Shown: positions 5,548 through 7,378 of the stretch, piece after piece
Numbering within the stretch: the first letter of the stretch is position 1
Layout: each line of letters starts with the position of its first letter
Source: Actinomycetes bacterium
GTDB lineage: Bacteria > Actinomycetota > Actinomycetes > Streptosporangiales > Streptosporangiaceae
Length of the DNA: 7,378 bases
Reading direction: 5' to 3'
Assembly (NCBI GenBank): GCA_025964635.1
Contig: JAOPYP010000398.1
Span: 1-7,378, forward strand
Notes under the pieces: generated by a model
Database searches by the model: none
What the model was told of the DNA's origin: nothing
Seen by the model: only the letters and a program-made list of their open reading frames with translations
Position numbers and translations under genes: made by a program

Positions 5548-5574
5548 AACGCCCTAGGGCAGCGGGCCCTTCCC
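5548..5574 (-). promoter_or_regulatory. Candidate SigR/SigH-type promoter for the sulfurtransferase-sufE operon
   Basis: On the minus strand GGGAAG (5574-5569) and GTT (5550-5548) are separated by exactly 18 bases. This is close to the actinobacterial SigR/SigH promoter pattern GGAAT-N18-GTT, with one mismatch in the -35. That sigma factor answers thiol-oxidative stress and its regulons include sulfur-metabolism genes, so the match makes sense ahead of a sulfurtransferase. The leader to ATG 5470 would be about 70 bases. The match is short and unproved. Confidence 0.4.
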
Positions 5575-5581
5575 CCGGAAC

Positions 5582-6244
5582 TTAGCCGACGGCGGGGAGG
5601 CGCCGCGCACGCGGCGCCTCCCCGCCCGTAGCCTTCGGCCCGGCCGCGAGGAGTTCGCTGACCGGCCAGGCCAGGAAGAACCGCTCCTCGCCGTCGATGG
5701 TGCTCTCGTCCAGCAGTTCCGCGCCCAGCCGAAGGTAGGGCCGCAGCCGCCGCCGGGCGCAGGTCGAGTACGCGACCTCGAAGCCCCGGGAGACCAGGTC
5801 GGCGTAGCCGAAGTCGCGGACGAACGCGTAGTAGCTGGTCAACGCGGGCACCTGATGGTGGCTCGTGGTCATCACGTTGAGGATCTCGCAGGTCCGGCCG
5901 GAGCCCGGCCGGGGCGGGGCGCCCGGCCGGGTGAAGCCGAACGCGGTGGCCTGGAAGGCGCGCCCAGGATTCACGTTGACCGCCATGGCCCCGGTGAGCA
6001 GGCCGCCCGGGTCGCGCCAGGTGTAGACGATCTGGTCGGCGTAGCGGATCCGGGTCCGCAGCCGCTGGCCAGCGTCGTCGAAGTCCCAGATCAGCCGGGT
6101 CAGGGTGTTGCCGGCGAGGCGGGCGTAGGCGCCGTAAAAGGAGCGCTCGTAGTCGGCGACCTGGGCCGGGTCGCCGGGGTCGAGCGTGCCGTACCGCCCC
6201 TTGCTGACTGGCCTCGCGCCCGTCACCACGGGGTTAGCCGGCAC
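5582..6244 (-). CDS. Unrecognised protein of GNAT/N-acyltransferase appearance, coupled to a P450
   Basis: I cannot name this 220-residue protein with certainty. It is soluble-looking with no signal peptide. Its strand pattern and the elements RIRYADQIVYTW (65-76), GAMAVNVNPG (85-94), CEILNVMTTSH (119-129), YAFVRDFGYADLVSRGFEVAYS (139-160) and CARRRLRPYLRLGAELL (162-178) recall GNAT-fold N-acyl amino acid synthases. In those, a residue like the conserved Glu in CEILNV lies in the core strand and an R/Y-rich helix ends the domain. This is inference from fold-like features, not a clear motif. GTG 6242-6244 overlaps the P450 stop by 11 bp, so the pair is probably translationally coupled; GTG 6229 is an alternative start. 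The last residues (GGEAPRARRLPA, 207-218) are encoded inside a perfect hairpin and may be a non-functional extension. A role in modifying or making a lipid-like product with the P450 is plausible. Confidence 0.7.
   Translation of the reverse strand: MPANPVVTGARPVSKGRYGTLDPGDPAQVADYERSFYGAYARLAGNTLTRLIWDFDDAGQRLRTRIRYADQIVYTWRDPGGLLTGAMAVNVNPGRAFQATAFGFTRPGAPPRPGSGRTCEILNVMTTSHHQVPALTSYYAFVRDFGYADLVSRGFEVAYSTCARRRLRPYLRLGAELLDESTIDGEERFFLAWPVSELLAAGPKATGGEAPRARRLPAVG
5591..5626 (-). terminator. Perfect 16-bp hairpin inside the 3' end of the acyltransferase-like gene
   Basis: GGCGGGGAGGCGCCGC (5591-5606) and its exact reverse complement (5611-5626) flank a four-base loop, GCAC. On the minus strand the stem ends six bases before the TAA stop (5582-5584). 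It has the strength of an intrinsic terminator and lies at the end of the P450-acyltransferase transcript, ahead of the sulfurtransferase operon. Unusually, it overlaps codons 207-218 instead of following the stop. The bases after it on that strand (GTCGGCTAAGTTCC) are not U-rich. Confidence 0.55.
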
Positions 6245-7378
6245 GGGGCATCACCCGCATCCGCAGGCCATGCCGGGGGTACTGGGTGACCGCGGCCGCG
6301 ATCTCCACGGGGTGGCCCGGCTCCAGCCGCAGCCGGACTCGCTGCCCGGCCACCGCCAGCACCGTCAGCATCTCCACGGTGGCGAAGTTGGCTCCCATGC
6401 ACTTGCGCTGCCCGGCCGAGAAGGGGATGTAGGCCGTGCGCTGCTCCCGGGTCAGCCGGTCGGGCGCGAAGCGTTCCGGGCGGAACGTGTCCGGGTCATC
6501 CCAGTACTCCGGCATCCGGTGCAGGGCGTGGATCGGGATCACCAGGTTGTCGCCCGTGTTGATCTGATGCTCGCCCATCTGGTCGTCGGCCGCGGCGTCC
6601 CGGGTCATGCTGTAGACCGGCGGGTACAGGCGCAGCGACTCCTCGACGACCTGCTCGGTGTAGCTGAGGGCCTTGAGGTCGTCGTAGCCGGGTGCGCAGC
6701 CGCCCAGCACCTGGTCCAGTTCCCCGTGCATGGCCCGTTCCGCGTCCGGGTTCTCGCTGAGCAGCAGCCAGGTCCAGGCCAGCGCGGTGCCGGTGGTCTC
6801 GAAACCGGCGAAGAACAGCGTGACCACCTGGTCCCGCAGTTCCCGCTTCATCGCCGCGGCCTGATCCCCGTAGGAGCGGATCAGGCTGCTCAGGATGTCG
6901 TCGTAGTCGCCCTGGCCGGCCAGGCGCTCCTCGATCCGGTCGTAGACAAACTGGTTGACCGCCCGCACGCAACGCCGGAAGCGGCGGTGCAGCCGGATCG
7001 GCAGCCACAACGGCAGCGCCACCGGGCTGATGTTCCGCAGCCCCACCACTTCCACCCCGACCCGCACCGTCTCCGCGAAGTCGTTGGACGCGGTGCGCAG
7101 GTCGCGGCTGAACAGTGCCAGGCCGATCACCCGCATGGTGAGGGTCTGCATGTCGCTGTAGACCTCGACCGTGTCGCCGCGCTGGCGGGCTACGTCCCAC
7201 CCGTCCAGCACCTCACCCATCAGCCGGGCGGTAATCTCCACGACCCGCTCGAGCAGGTCCCGGTCGAAGGCGGGCTGCATGAGCCGGCGCTGCCTGCGCC
7301 AGGTCTCACCCTCGCTGCAGATCAGCCCGTAGCCGAGGACCAGCGCGAGGTTGTCGTGCTGCAGGCTCCGCTGGTACG
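6234..7378 (-). CDS. Cytochrome P450, 5' end beyond window edge
   Basis: A heme-thiolate monooxygenase that inserts oxygen into an organic substrate using electrons from a redox partner. The C-terminal 380 residues are visible and the frame is open to the right edge; about 70-100 N-terminal residues are missing. Numbering from the first visible residue, the C-helix WRRQR is 26-30, the oxygen-activating I-helix AGFETTG is 190-196, the K-helix ExxR is EESLR (E246, R249), FRPERF is 298-303 and the heme loop FSAGQRKCMG is 319-328 with ligand C326. The I-helix carries Glu before Thr where bacterial P450s often have Asp. The sequence style (SEGETWRRQRRLMQPAF, ESLRLYPP, YIPFSAGQRKCMG) is closer to the CYP102/CYP110/CYP4-like group that often acts on fatty acids or lipids than to classical CYP105 or CYP107. 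The substrate is not known. No ferredoxin or reductase is in the window. Downstream it overlaps an acyltransferase-like gene by 11 bp. Confidence 0.96.
   Translation of the reverse strand, partial: YQRSLQHDNLALVLGYGLICSEGETWRRQRRLMQPAFDRDLLERVVEITARLMGEVLDGWDVARQRGDTVEVYSDMQTLTMRVIGLALFSRDLRTASNDFAETVRVGVEVVGLRNISPVALPLWLPIRLHRRFRRCVRAVNQFVYDRIEERLAGQGDYDDILSSLIRSYGDQAAAMKRELRDQVVTLFFAGFETTGTALAWTWLLLSENPDAERAMHGELDQVLGGCAPGYDDLKALSYTEQVVEESLRLYPPVYSMTRDAAADDQMGEHQINTGDNLVIPIHALHRMPEYWDDPDTFRPERFAPDRLTREQRTAYIPFSAGQRKCMGANFATVEMLTVLAVAGQRVRLRLEPGHPVEIAAAVTQYPRHGLRMRVMPRAG

Noticed and set aside
4685..5557. Open frame of 290 codons on the plus strand opposite the sulfurtransferase
   Set aside because: It is antisense to a gene with an intact catalytic loop and has no recognisable domain.
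5551..5569. Palindromes GCCCTAGGGC and GGGCCC as an operator or terminator
   Set aside because: They are short self-complementary words, common in GC-rich DNA. They fall in the spacer of the candidate SigR-type promoter and have no further support.
1..7378. CRISPR arrays, tRNA or rRNA genes, insertion sequences, phage genes or a defence system
   Set aside because: I saw no regularly spaced repeats, cloverleaf-like sequence, transposase or integrase motif, or defence-type gene on either strand.

Overview
The window is about 70% or more G+C, with GTG starts, G/C-rich third positions and hairpins lacking U-tails. This points to a high-GC actinobacterium; I cannot place it more precisely. It looks like an ordinary chromosomal stretch. 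I see no transposase, integrase, tRNA, rRNA, CRISPR array or phage gene.

Layout: (1) 1-698, minus: 3'-truncated LacI-family repressor. (2) 699-1145: a control region holding a possible 52-residue gene (minus), a perfect 15-bp hairpin and a cluster of CTGGCC/GGCCAG repeats next to the sigma-factor promoter region. (3) 1146-2141, plus: a large ECF-type sigma factor with a C-terminal SnoaL-like domain, resembling the SigG/TIGR02960 group. It is the only clear plus-strand gene. (4) 2184-2537, minus: a DksA/TraR-like coiled-coil protein in which all four zinc cysteines are replaced. (5) 2770-3939, minus: a NiCoT nickel/cobalt permease, preceded by a Nur-type dyad (TGCAA-N5-TTGCA) overlapping a plausible -35 element. 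(6) 4155-5470, minus: a sulfur-transfer operon in which a two-domain rhodanese-type sulfurtransferase overlaps a SufE gene by 4 bp; a SigR/SigH-like promoter candidate lies upstream. (7) 5582-end, minus: a 5'-truncated cytochrome P450 overlapping a protein of GNAT/N-acyltransferase appearance, whose last codons form a perfect 16-bp hairpin.

Physiologically, the middle of the window concerns metal and sulfur supply: nickel/cobalt import, presumably repressed by nickel-loaded Nur, and persulfide delivery through SufE, possibly induced by thiol-oxidative stress. The P450 and acyltransferase-like pair looks like part of a separate biosynthetic or lipid-modifying operon that continues beyond the right edge. 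The sigma factor has no anti-sigma gene beside it, which fits control through its SnoaL-like tail.

I found no clearly new multi-gene system. The best leads are the cysteine-less DksA-like protein, the Nur site, the coupled P450/acyltransferase-like pair, and the hairpins and dyads described below.
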